This document shows, in pieces, positions 1 through 10,462 of a stretch of 64,000 nucleotides of DNA. Where the stretch lies: assembly GCA_023853785.1 (NCBI GenBank), contig JAJIRX010000792.1:99665-163664 (forward strand), read 5' to 3'. How positions within the stretch are numbered: position 1 is the stretch's first letter; the number at the start of each line of letters is the position of its first letter. Below the pieces are notes generated by a model, which ran no database searches, was not told where the DNA came from, and worked only from the letters and a program-made list of their open reading frames with translations. Made by a program: the position numbers and the translations under genes. Origin of the DNA: Psilocybe azurescens (Eukaryota > Basidiomycota > Agaricomycetes > Agaricales > Agrocybaceae).

Positions 1-675
1 ATGTCTGCTTCACGCAGCCTTTTAGACATCCCAGGTTCGCGCAGCAAGGGATGCGTGAATCAATCCGCGGTTATACATGCTGACTCGTCAGTTCATGGAT
101 AAAGGCGGTTAACGACAGGTATATCTATGGTATAATTAACATGCATTAAAGTGGAAAATACGAGGATGTAAGGATATATATCATGCTCGAACCATAGCGG
201 AAGATATAGAACAATCTAGGAACGAATGGAAGATATGTTGGCAAAATCTTGCAGTTGGGTGGAGCGGGCGATAGATTGTACCAGAGGGTCCATCCTTTAA
301 TTTGAGATAACGATTGCTGATTGCACGAGTGAATGAAGCTTTTCCAGGCCTACAAACTGAAAATGTATGAGTAAGCCACAAATAAGCCACATTCGATCTG
401 ACTCCGAATCATAGGCCGATAATCGTTGATATGTACTCGTAAGTGTTCGGTACGATACCAGCGATGATCATCGACAAGCTCTCGGAGGCGGGGAGCACTG
501 TTCACAACGAACCATTACGAACGGCGACTCCGACGAGGATAAGATCTGATAAAAAGTAAGTACACACATCCTCTGATATTTGTCAGTACAAGTGTAAGTA
601 AGTAAGTAAACAAAAGTCAGAGTCGCTCCAACATCAAACAACGCTCCCATCTACCTTAAAAACACACCACAAAAA
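1..675. other. Left-edge stretch without a supportable gene
   Basis: I found no coding sequence I can defend here. Short open frames exist on the minus strand (181-390, 468-650), but neither shows a domain, a biased composition or plausible splice sites. A GTAA microsatellite (about four units) lies near 595-612. The segment is downstream of the minus-strand RAD51-like gene, so part of it is probably that gene's 3' untranslated region. Confidence 0.5.
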
Positions 676-2107
676 TCAGCCTGGACATTCAAAACTCCAA
701 GATACAAGGTCTAGGGATCTCCTCACAATTGTATACGGCTGCATAATCAACGGCATCTTCGCATTATTTCCGTGAGGATATTTCGGACACGAGAGTAACT
801 TGATATACCTAAACCGGTAATCGTCTTCAGAGACAGAAGCCAAAAGAGAGAGAGAGAGAGAAAGAAGAGAATAGAACGCACCCTGATGTCAAGCCGTCAA
901 GCGAGAGCATCACTCTGTGGGCTTTACCACTAGGAAGGTATGCGGGGCTACATTAATGCGAGTTCTATTAACCTCTCCCCTGTGTGATCAATTCTGTACG
1001 TACCAAGCTGTGGCAGCATCACGCCCCTCGCGCCAGAATCAAACGTCCCAGGCGAGCCATCGACGTTGACCATCTTCGTCGCCAACTGCGAAGTCACGAC
1101 AATCTGCAGGAAAGGGGCCAAACAGTTAGGCATAAGCAACCGAATACGCACATACGCATATATTTACACAACTCTTGTGCTCTATCTTTGGGAACTCACA
1201 GTGAGATGGTTGGATGCAGTCGCTTTCGCAAACGCCTGTTTGACTCTTTCTAGGTGGACATTCTTCTCCGAAGGGCTCAATGTGGATGTTTGGAATGGAA
1301 AGGAGACGGAGTTTATAACGAGCAGTGATACCTGCTCATCTCATCAGTCAGTCGTTGTTAAGCAGGAGCAGCAAGGAATTGCAAGGCAAGGCAAGGACGA
1401 GAGTGAAGGGAGAAGCATACGTACTTTAGAACGAGATTGCAGGATACTGGGAAGTTGGTGCATAAATAAGAGAAAATCAGCTAAATCTTGCATTTGTGTG
1501 TATTGTACGAGTTGCTGTAGATCCTTGTCGCCATTTGGACTGAGTCCTGGAAATTGGAGTCAGCACACTCAAAGCAGACAAATAAAAAGATCCTGGCACA
1601 TCTTCCGGCAGCGTCAAGAACGAAGAACGAAAAGAGAAGGCGCATACATACTTTCTAGAGACTGGCTCAATATTGCAGGACTAGTCATGTGCTGACAATC
1701 TAAAAACGCAGGTCGCGTTCAAACGTCCACATCGACAAGTAAGAAGGCACAACCAATCCTCACCAACAAATATGATGTCCTCTCCCGCCTCAGCGAAGGA
1801 CGCCACGATGCCAATGGCGAGTTTCTCCTTCGGGCAGCCTGGTGGGCCGGATATCTCGAGGACATGGCCCCGAGAGAGGCCACCGTCTAAGACTTTGTCG
1901 AGCGGGGCACCTCGTTGAAATTTTCTGCGAGCCTTGCATCATCGCTGCGGCGGACTGCGTCATTATTTGGGACGGGAATGGGTGCGTAAGCCCCGGTGTG
2001 GCTGCATGCACATGCGACGCGCCGATGGTCCTGTGGGCTAGAAGTGCTTGAACATCGGCCACTGGGAGGTTGAGGTCTATTGAATGCACTTGATTTAACA
2101 CAAGCAT
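676..2107 (-). CDS. RAD51-paralogue-like RecA-fold protein with degenerate Walker A and B motifs
   Basis: RecA/RAD51-type core of a DNA-repair paralogue. Exons read on the minus strand give an N-terminal segment from ATG 2107, then APLDKVLDGGLSRGHVLEIS followed by GPPGCPKEKLA where Walker A (GPPGCGKT-like) should be. Next come IIFVDCQHMTSP, a helical exon near 1440-1560, a beta strand VSLLVINSVSFPFQ at the Walker B position (Asn replaces Asp), VVTSQLATKMVNVDGSP near 1030-1090, AYLPSGKAHRV, and a last exon ending at TGA 676. The strand order and the VVTSQ/ARGVMLPQLG segment match RAD51 paralogues (Rad55/Rad57/XRCC2 class). Two frame changes (GGGG at 939-942, and an A run near 1918) are likely sequence errors. 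An AG microsatellite near 846-862 lies in an intron. Which paralogue it is cannot be settled by eye, and the loss of ATP-binding residues may be real. Confidence 0.68.
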
Positions 2108-2675
2108 ATCGCGTCTGCTATAGGCCGAGCGCACCTTTAGATAGAGACTCGACAGTAGCTGAACTCAGGTCTTGTAATGTTTCGTACCCATTCCGCACTA
2201 GCGCTGTGAAAACGTCTTTAGGAAGCCCGAGTGATAAGAGAGACCGTGTAGACGACATAGGTCAGTGGGCATGGGGATCATAGACTAACAAAACAAGACA
2301 CAGAGGTAACAAGGGTCGCGTTTGAACGCATAGATTGTGGTACGACGATGTTCAAGTTGAATAACTTCTCGTATCGGAATACGAAGCGAGTCATTCAGTT
2401 CGAACTTCGCAAATTCTTGGCGCGTGGATATCTTCAACTAAGTGCAAGAATTGCTCAAAGTATCAGAGAAATTTGTTCACCATGGAGGAACAGACGGTGG
2501 CAGCATAAAGGAACGCGTTCAAACAAATGAAGAAAACATGGTCAAGGAGAGAGCTGACGGAAAAAGACGCGATGTGGAAATTGAATTTGATTAAAAAATG
2601 CTCAGTATCGAGGTAATAGTATCGAGGTAATCTTCACCACAGGAAGTATGGACCAACACGGTGCCGTATGAACTA

Positions 2676-3108
2676 GCACTCATCCATCCACCAAAAGTGC
2701 CCCCAACACAACAGTGCAACGCGTCCACCTCCTACAACAATTCACACGAAGTGAACAAAAACAGGGAAAAAATTGCATGACAGACGAAGAGTAGTCTGAA
2801 TCGAGTTGCACGAAGACCTTCTCTAGCCAAAAGGCCAAAGAAAATCGACAACATGCGCTGCGAAGTGAGCTGAAGGATAGTCGACCATGACGCGACCCAT
2901 CCCAGTCCCTCGAAAGAGAAAAGAACGAAGTCGAAGCCAACACATCGCCACCCGATCATTACAGCGAGTTCCAAGACTACTTCGCGCCATTCCCTCCTGC
3001 CTGCCACGAGGACGAACGGCGATCTTTGGGGCTCCCTCTGAGACGAAGGATAAACGCGAAGAGTCGGATTTCTGATACGCCGTTGCAGCTGGTTACAGCT
3101 GGATCCAG
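2676..3108 (+). pseudogene. Possible decayed coding remnant, unknown family
   Basis: One plus-strand frame stays open over about 430 bases except for two stop codons (near 2776 and 2887). It has a protein-like composition: charged helical stretches (for example SEQKQGKN and AKENRQHALRSELK) followed by an aromatic segment (HYSEFQDYFAPFPPACHEDE). I do not recognise it. It could be a dying gene, an exon pair with an unrecognised intron, or chance. No start codon is convincing. Confidence 0.25.
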
Positions 3109-3676
3109 CTAGGATCGATCAAGAATGATTAGAATGCTCAGACCTTAGCCCGCTCGCGAATGCGGATTGATGGATGAGGCGCGAAGCCCGCCATCTGTCC
3201 TGTATGGGGCGAGCCTCGCAGCTTTTCATCTGTCATGGTTGGTGAGAGAAATCGATGTGCGAGAAAATGTCTCGACTGCATGCGTGTATTTGGTTGTGAT
3301 TGGCAGCAGACCGAGATGCAACGCGCTACTACGTCACTCTACTGCCTATGAATCTGATCTTATCTTGCGATCAAAGTCAGCTCCGAGGACGTCTTTGACT
3401 TTTCTTTCAAAAGTCATTACGCAGCATTACGCGGTGTGAATTTTTATTCTATAAATTAAAGGAGACACCAAGCGTCCGAGTATTTCCCGCACTAAGCCGT
3501 GCTGACACAAAGCAGCCAATGAAATTAATAACGGGGCGATCATATGGCGGGGGAGAGGAGAGGGTCATCTCGAATTATAGCCGGGTCGCCGACTCCCTAC
3601 AGTATAAGTACCAGTGAGAAAACTATCTCTTTTGCTTATCACCTACCACTACTTTCACTCCTACAAATCCTTTACA

Positions 3677-4988
3677 ATGCCTGCTTCCAAGTCCGTAAAG
3701 CTCAACACCGGCGCAGAGATGCCCACTCTCGGTCTCGGTATGTCCTAGTGCCCACACGCTCCAACCATACGCGTCATTTTACGATTCTCAACAACTATCC
3801 ACAGGTACCTGGAAATCGGGCACTGGCGAAGTAGCTCATGCCGTCGAGTTTGCCCTCAAGAATGGATATACGCACATCGATACTGCCACCGCCTACGAGA
3901 ACGAAGCCGAAGTCGGCGCTGGTATCCAAGCGTCCGGCGTCCCTCGCGAATCCTTCTTCCTCACCACCAAGTTGAACAACAATGACCACAAGAGGGTTGC
4001 AGAGGCCCTGGAGTTTTCATTGAAGGCTCTCAAGACCGATTATCTTGATCTTTGTGAGTATATGCTTCAATGATAAATTATTGGATATAATTCTAACCTC
4101 TGACGTAGGGCTTATGCACTGGCCCGCTCCTATGGTCCAAGATCTTAGCGGCCCTGAGCGCTCAGTATGGCAGCACACATTGTCTTTTTATAAGTCCATG
4201 GTACTGAGTTTCTTCCTCTTTAGATCGACTGGCTCGATACCTGGAAGACAATGGTCAAAATCTATAAAGAAAAACCCCCAGAAAGTCAAGGCAATCGGTG
4301 CGCATATAATTTAACATTATAAGTATCCCTATAAAGAGGGCTAATTTTGTCCCAACAAGGCGTATCCAATTTCTCCATTGATTACCTTAAGCGCCTACTT
4401 ACCGACTCTGATGTTGTCCCTGCCGTGAACCAAATCGAGCTCCATCCGTATGTGTCTCCTTTTAGCTTGGACCTTGCCTCGATATAGCTCATGACATTCC
4501 AAAGTTCTTGCACACAGGAAGAACTCGTCGAATTTGCAGAGAAAAAGGCATCGTCGTCACCGCATACTCCCCTCTCGGTTCAAACGGCTCCCCTCTGCTG
4601 AAAAAATCCAATCGTGAACAAAATCGCCGAATCCCACGGCGTCTCCCCCCGCGAACGTTCTCATCTCCCTTCAAGCCAACAAACCTGGCGTTACTGGTGC
4701 GTATTTTATTAGATTTCAACTCTCCGTTCTAAATATACGATTCGTCCTACAGTCCTCTCTAAATCTGTTACAGACGCTCGTATTAAAGGTCAGTTTTAAT
4801 AAATATTCTGATTTAAATTTGAGTCGATTCTGACATGCTTCTGTGTGCAACCAGCGAACGCCAAACTTATCGATTTGAAATTGGAAGAAGTTAAAGAATT
4901 GCAGGATATTGACAAGACGGAACACTTCCGCATCTGCCATCCCGACTGGACAGGATGGGGATCCCTTGGCTTCCCTGATTGCGAGTAG
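3677..4988 (+). CDS. Aldo/keto reductase (AKR superfamily), with several homopolymer frame changes
   Basis: NADPH-dependent aldehyde/ketone reductase, expected in the cytosol. The start ATG 3677 opens MPASKSVKLNTGAEMPTLGL. After an intron at 3738-3804 come GTWKSGTGEVAHAVEFAL and the AKR signature with the catalytic Asp and Tyr (HIDTATAYENEAEVG). Later exons carry the Lys of LTTKLN, the His of LMHWPAP, KAIGVSNFS, NQIELHP, VVTAYSPLGS, LSKSV and the C-terminal tail ending WGSLGFPDCE. The order and spacing match the roughly 310-residue family. Four places need a one-base change to keep frame, all in runs: A5 at 4270-4274, AAAAAGG at 4542-4548, A6 at 4601-4606 and C6 at 4645-4650. No missense stop is needed, so error is more likely than decay. 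A TATA-like element (agtataag) lies near 3601. Confidence 0.85.
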
Positions 4989-5117
4989 ATAGAAAAGGAT
5001 TTGTAGAAGTATAGATCACTGTAAAAACATAAATTGTAGATTAAACGAAACCATGTTTTTGGTTGGTTTTGGTTCAGAACAAACCACCTGAACCTTCATT
5101 TTCATCATCCACGCAAT

Positions 5118-6008
5118 TCAAAGGTCGTGCGTCCGACGGACTTCGCCCGCATACGAAAGCGCATCGTCCCATTCCAAAGAACTCCATTTATCAGGATGCG
5201 CACACGCGTCGACGAAGTGCTTTACAGCCAACGCCATCTGCTGCGCACAGCGCGCTGCCGATATGTTGCCTGCGCCCGTCCCGAATCCGGCCATCAGGGC
5301 TTTGCGGATAGCAGTAATCTCTCCACTGGCGCCTTTGTCACTGCCAGTAACATCACCACTACTACTGTTGATGTTACTAGCCACCGCACGGTTATGCCTC
5401 TCCAACTCGACGAGCAGGGCCCACATTAAATTATAAACGATCTCCCTATTCCACTGGACGTCCTCCGGGACGCGCATCGTCGGGCAGAGTGCGATGTATG
5501 CGCAGGCGTGCGGGTTGTTTGATGGTGAGCATGCGGTGCCAGCGAGAGGGACGAGGGTGCATGTTCCTGGGGGCGCGTAGCCTTTATAGCGGCTGTAGAG
5601 GGTCTTTTGGGCGAGATGGGTGGGGAGGAGGGGCGAGGAAGGGGAGAGCGCTTCGGATATCGCTTGGTCGAATCTATAAAATCAAGTCATCAGATCCAGA
5701 ACTGGCATATTCGTCTACCTTCCACATAGAGTATATATACATTTCATCACGCAAGATGAAGATTCGCACCAACAGCAAACAGTGTGAGCATTCAGATATA
5801 ATATTTACCCGCCGTCTAAACGCCCATACGAGTTAGCAGGCGACACGATGCAGTCGAACTGCCCAAGATCGGATAAGGTGCCTCGCACGGTCAGCATAGT
5901 GAACTTTGCGCGTATGGCGGGGTCCGAGATATGTTCGGAGAAGGCGTGTGTCCATTCTTGAACTAGTAGACCGGAGCGGTCTATAAGAATGAATTGGAGG
6001 CTATCCAT
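5118..6008 (-). CDS. Macro-domain-like protein (ADP-ribose-binding fold)
   Basis: Proteins of this fold bind ADP-ribose or related metabolites. From ATG 6008 the protein starts MDSLQFILIDRSGLLVQEW. It reaches the loop DCIVSPANSYGRLDGG, the macro-domain signature (I-x-x-P-A-N-x-x-x-x-x-x-G-G), around residue 55-65. After a short intron it continues FDQAISEALS and then APPGTCTLVPLAGTAC, the second ligand loop region. The C-terminal part (about 120 residues) includes WNREIVYNLMWALL and GFGTGAGNISAARCAQQMA, where the glycine loop fits the phosphate-binding turn. It ends at 5118. An upstream exon cannot be excluded, because the frame is open to about 6080 without another ATG. The cellular role is unknown. 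Confidence 0.75.
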
Positions 6009-6289
6009 TGAGTGGTGAGCAATATCAATGCGAGAATCAAGGTAGTTATTAATAACTCCTTCGTAGGTTGGGCTCGACACGTGATTATATCGCTGATTCT
6101 TTCACTCACAGACCGGATTTATGGCAACTGTTCATGATGTTGACGTTGAGCGCTAGCGCTGATCTGTTGACTCTACTGGACTGAACTTTCAGCCATCATC
6201 TCGTTCTGTACTAACTTTTTTATAATAGTATTGCACTTCAGAGTCCAGACTTCTCGACGATCGTTCTCTCGGTTGCCATACACTTTTGG

Positions 6290-7165
6290 TCAAATCCCAG
6301 CAGTCTTGATCCAATACAAACACAATATAAGCCCACCTTCCACCCGTACAGTATATTCGCACGCGTCAGTACGTCTTCCCTACAAGTCTTGGTTAATTAA
6401 ATGCCTGATCTGGACTGTCAGCCTGAGTCGGATAAAAAAAAAGTCATGGGCCGGGTGTAGTACTTCTTCTGAAGGTTCAGAGGATCTCGAGGACACCGTC
6501 AAAGCCTTCAAAGCCTGTGAATTATCAAATGGGAAGCCCCGCTCTCCATGTCATTTTGATGGTCAACCAATGTTCGCACCGTGGAGAAGATCTCTGTCTG
6601 GCTTGCTCACCCTCCGCGCTCTATCAACTTGTTTGTGGAAATTATCGGGGTGCACCCATCCTTCGCAGATTGTGTCTAGACAGTCCCGATGTCCAAGACG
6701 ACACAGACGACACAGAAAATATTCGTTTTAGTGTGGGCAGTGTCGACTCCTACCTAAGCTACGGCCCATCTGTTACGAGGACTGCGTAGAGTGAGATGCT
6801 TCATTCTGGGCACTTATACCACCTTTGATAATAGGATCAAACTGTGGAAGCTACGGGTCTCAATCTCGTCGTCTCAGTCACTTAGAAGTTGATCACTGGC
6901 TTTCTACAGGGAGAAGCCTCCAGTATGTGCCGACAAAAATGTTGTTATATGTATCCTTGAGCTTTCAAGGTCGGGGACCAGTGTTCATCTCACCCACTCT
7001 GCGGTGGACATATTCGAGCTGTCGATGTGGCATCATGGTATAGAATTTTAGTAGAAAATAAATCAACACAACTAGGGGCAAGGTGGGCAGGTTACTTACT
7101 TTACTTACTTTACATCCAAAAGCTCTGTCAATACTACTTGCCTCATATGGAAATCACTGCAATTT
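6290..7165 (+). pseudogene. Internally deleted copy of the F-box gene at 43.4-45.0 kb
   Basis: Three blocks in different frames match the intact F-box protein encoded at 43362-44987. A 5' block (near 6320-6540) corresponds to its leader and N-terminus (STRTVYSHASVRLPYKS against STRSTHSRASVRLAYKS). A middle block (6565-6780) matches YSHRWENLRLACSS. A 3' block (6830-7045) contains GSYGSQSRRLSHLEVD. The F-box itself and much of the LRR region are missing between blocks, an internal deletion of several hundred bases. Similarity continues past the stop: the TTACTTGCCTCATATGGAAATC stretch near 7133-7155 recurs in inverted orientation near 43305. The copy therefore arose by DNA duplication, not retrotransposition. 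A TTAC microsatellite sits at about 7090-7113. Confidence 0.72.
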
Positions 7166-10100
7166 AATGTATGTGAAGCCTGGTCAAGTTCAGAGGCTTG
7201 TACTACTGCCTATATAAATATTTAATTATCTGTGTGGCAATGTAAATGCCAACCGCAGTATGACCTGAAGCCCCAGAAAGGGTTTGCTTCTATGGTGGCC
7301 GACGGACACGCTTGTGAAAGGAAGGCCGGGGAAATAACGTGTTGGTGTATTGCAGACTGGACAGCTAACAACATTATTTGTCATCTTCAAATACTCTTAC
7401 AATTGTTACGATACTCTCCTTTATCTATCATTCCAACTGCATTAGACCCACATGCTTATTCTTCTGAGTTCCGAGCACGGATCTCCTTTGTCTGGACCAG
7501 CTGATGGCGTTCCATTATCGGTGTTTACAAAGCATATCAATATCATCATCGGGTAACAGCTTCGAGTAGGAATGTCGAACCACTGATATGAACATATTGA
7601 TTATCAAGTTTGACTGTGCGAGAATACCTTCCAATCAACATGACCGTACACTTCAACAGAACAGTTTTCATTGGCCGGTTAGAAATACCTCAGCGTTATT
7701 GTAAGTCACTACCTGTTAGAATAACCAAGAGTATTACTATCAGCATCTTGTACAAATCCCAAACAAATTCGGTTCAATCTATTTTTACCCGTACCGTTGA
7801 ATGAGGAGCATGCCAAGAAATTGTTCCCGGGCCGATGCTCCTGAATGGGTGTCTCGCGGCCAGAGGGCGACCGTGATACTCTGGGATAAGCTATTGGTCG
7901 ATCGAAAGGATTCCTTCGGGAAGTTATGACCGAGGAATAAGTAAGAGAGATACAAATTATTCGTGTAGCACGAATCTTTTGTAGGTGCGGAGAGCTTTGG
8001 CGGCAAGTGGGAGATGACCCAGAATTACGGGTCACGTGGTCTCCGAGAAGTGAAACCAACGACGCGAATGCAACGCGAGACGCGACGTGGAAGGGAAGCG
8101 GGCCGCCAAAGGCCTGAGCGCTTGGGAAAGCAAAGAGGAGATCCGAAACGGAGTCCAAGTGGCTGTACCAAACACTGAAAAAAAGGGAAGAGGTGGGAGG
8201 GAGCAAAAAGGAGAGAGATACAAGTGAAGGCTTTGAAAAGACAAAATGTAAATCTCTCTATGAAAGTCAAAGGAACCGAGAGTGAAGGGGAAAAACTCGA
8301 GGCTTGCAGTTTAAGTATAATGAATATATTATCGAGTGATTCTAAAGAAGCACAATCGACAAAAACCTGACAAGGCAGATCATTAAATTATCCTTTGACG
8401 GATGATGAAGATCACAGAAGATCCCGAATTGGAATCCCCTTTTCTCACTGATATCTTATCCGTAGATGAGCTGGCTGCGCTCTCATCGTGGAACTGGAGT
8501 AAAACCAACAGACGTCTGTCTCACTTGTTACAGACTATAGATCGGGTAGGGTGGCGCCTATGCCAAGATCCAGGCTCACCCAAAATTTTCACAGTAAAAT
8601 GAGTAGTTACCTACAGTATTTTCTATGGAGGAAAATAATTATTAAGCGAAAACACACAAAATGAAACACCATTGACAAGTGAAATAAGGCATGGACGCCA
8701 TAGAGACTCGAAGAAAATACTAGAAAATACTCGTGTGCCATTGCTCAGAAATTGCATGATAAGTACACCCTGAAGTTTGAACATGGCTTGAACTTATTTG
8801 CTTGGAAAGGCTTGGCGAATCTCTCTAGCAAATGAAAAAGAGTGGAATTGCTTAAGGTGTCATAGCGAGCTGAGATCTAGAATTGGACCGAAGCCTGGAT
8901 AGTGTAAAGGAGGGGCGACGTTGTAATCCGTCGGACTCGGTCGGAGTCTGTCCCGGCGAATAACTTGTGAGGCAGGAAAACAGTTAGACTTGGCCAATAG
9001 ATTGTCAAACTTATCAGTACATACTCTGATCACATTGCTTCAGTCAAGTATCCGCGCTAGCGGGGTCATTGTGTTGGCCGGGCGCGGAAGTATATGAGAG
9101 CACATGGTGCTCTACGATACTTCATAAGACAGGCTACCGAGGAGGTCATTTATCCATGAAGCGCGTGGACATCTTATGCTTTGGATACACCAGAATTATC
9201 TTGTATCCACCTTTATGGAGATTTCCTGACACTCGCTGTCGCAGCCCAGATAGCAGAGAAACAGGTGCTAGCACATAATGGAAGGCAATCCAAGGTCATT
9301 CCTGGCCATGCACATTGCTCACGTCTTGGTCGTCTTGGTCTTACACCTGAGTTTGCTATCTGTTGCCCTCCACGTTTTTGCAAGGATGCTGTAGTATGTG
9401 TGTACGGTCGGTGTGGTTTGACCATAATTCAACGGGAAACTTAGCTGAGGTCGGCAGAGGTCAGCGAATTGTGTGGTAGGCGAGCTTGAGGAGCTCAAGG
9501 GAGTCGGGGCGAACGGATCGGTAACTGGACAATTAATTGAGAAGACAGAGTATTGAATTGGGCAGAGTCCAGACCGGGATTCGTCGAGTTTCGCATTGCA
9601 TGTCCAGTATGGATCGAGGTCCTGCCACTATCGTATGTCGCCGCGCGTATGCAGTATCATGCAGTGTGTATGCTCGCCAGAGTCGCCACTGGTGCAGCGG
9701 GTTATAGACCGCACGTCGATGGCCTCACACATTGCCGAATTGCCAAGCGCTATGGAGCACGCGATCCTTTGTGGTGCCTTAATAGAGAAAATCCTCGTCG
9801 CATCGACCTAGGTCAGGCCGGGTAGGGCCGGGTTCAAGTCAGTTCAAATGGGTCGTTGGGTTTGAGAGAAATCGGCAGGCTCCACTATCATTAGAGTTTA
9901 GCAAACATCTAGACGCATGCGAATCGCCATATCTCTCTATTGATAGTCATCACCGCCTCAGGTTATATACGAGCATAAATTCTGATAATTTGGACTCGAT
10001 GGCGATTCTGGTACTCGGAGGTTTCCATCCGGAGAAAGTGCTTATCTCCAGAAAGTTATGACCGTTTTATTTATTTTTGTTGGTCCTGGCGGCAATCAAG

Positions 10101-10462
10101 GGAGTTTGGAAACAGGAATGATGGGTTTGCGTTTACCTAAGCTGTACTTTGCTTTGCCCACTCTGTTACCTTTAGCGCGCCATGTGCGGCATTTCATGGC
10201 ATTTCTTTGGATTCTATGCTAATCTACGCTACTTCTGTACTGGCTAAGTTCCTATCCATATGGGCAGACACCAAGAAGCACGATGTTCAACTCCCTTTAG
10301 CAGTTCAATCTCCCGATCTCTTGGACGGCATCCCACCTCGACCAGCCCATGATTCGCTCATATAACAGTGGCACATGCCCGCTGACTTCTGTTCTTGCAT
10401 CCCCACTTTGTCAAATCGGTCGATTCACTTCTTAAGTGAATCCATAAGTGGGCTCTAGCGCA
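7166..10462. other. Gene-poor 3.3-kb stretch; includes the OPT upstream region
   Basis: Open frames of 60-165 codons occur on both strands (for example 7709-8206 minus, 8402-8602 plus, 9553-9825 plus). None shows a recognisable domain, a hydrophobic or repeat pattern, or a consistent splice structure, and overlapping frames are equally open. I therefore report no gene. The last several hundred bases before 10463 should hold the promoter of the OPT transporter, but I see no motif worth naming. Low-copy transposon relics or a lineage-specific gene could hide here. Confidence 0.45.

Noticed and set aside
1066..1695. 209-codon plus-strand frame
   Set aside because: It overlaps exons and introns of the minus-strand RAD51-like gene, whose spliced motifs are far stronger. 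No domain in this frame.
7709..8206. 165-codon minus-strand frame
   Set aside because: Ser/Arg/Phe-rich, with no domain. Neighbouring frames are equally open and no splice partners are visible.
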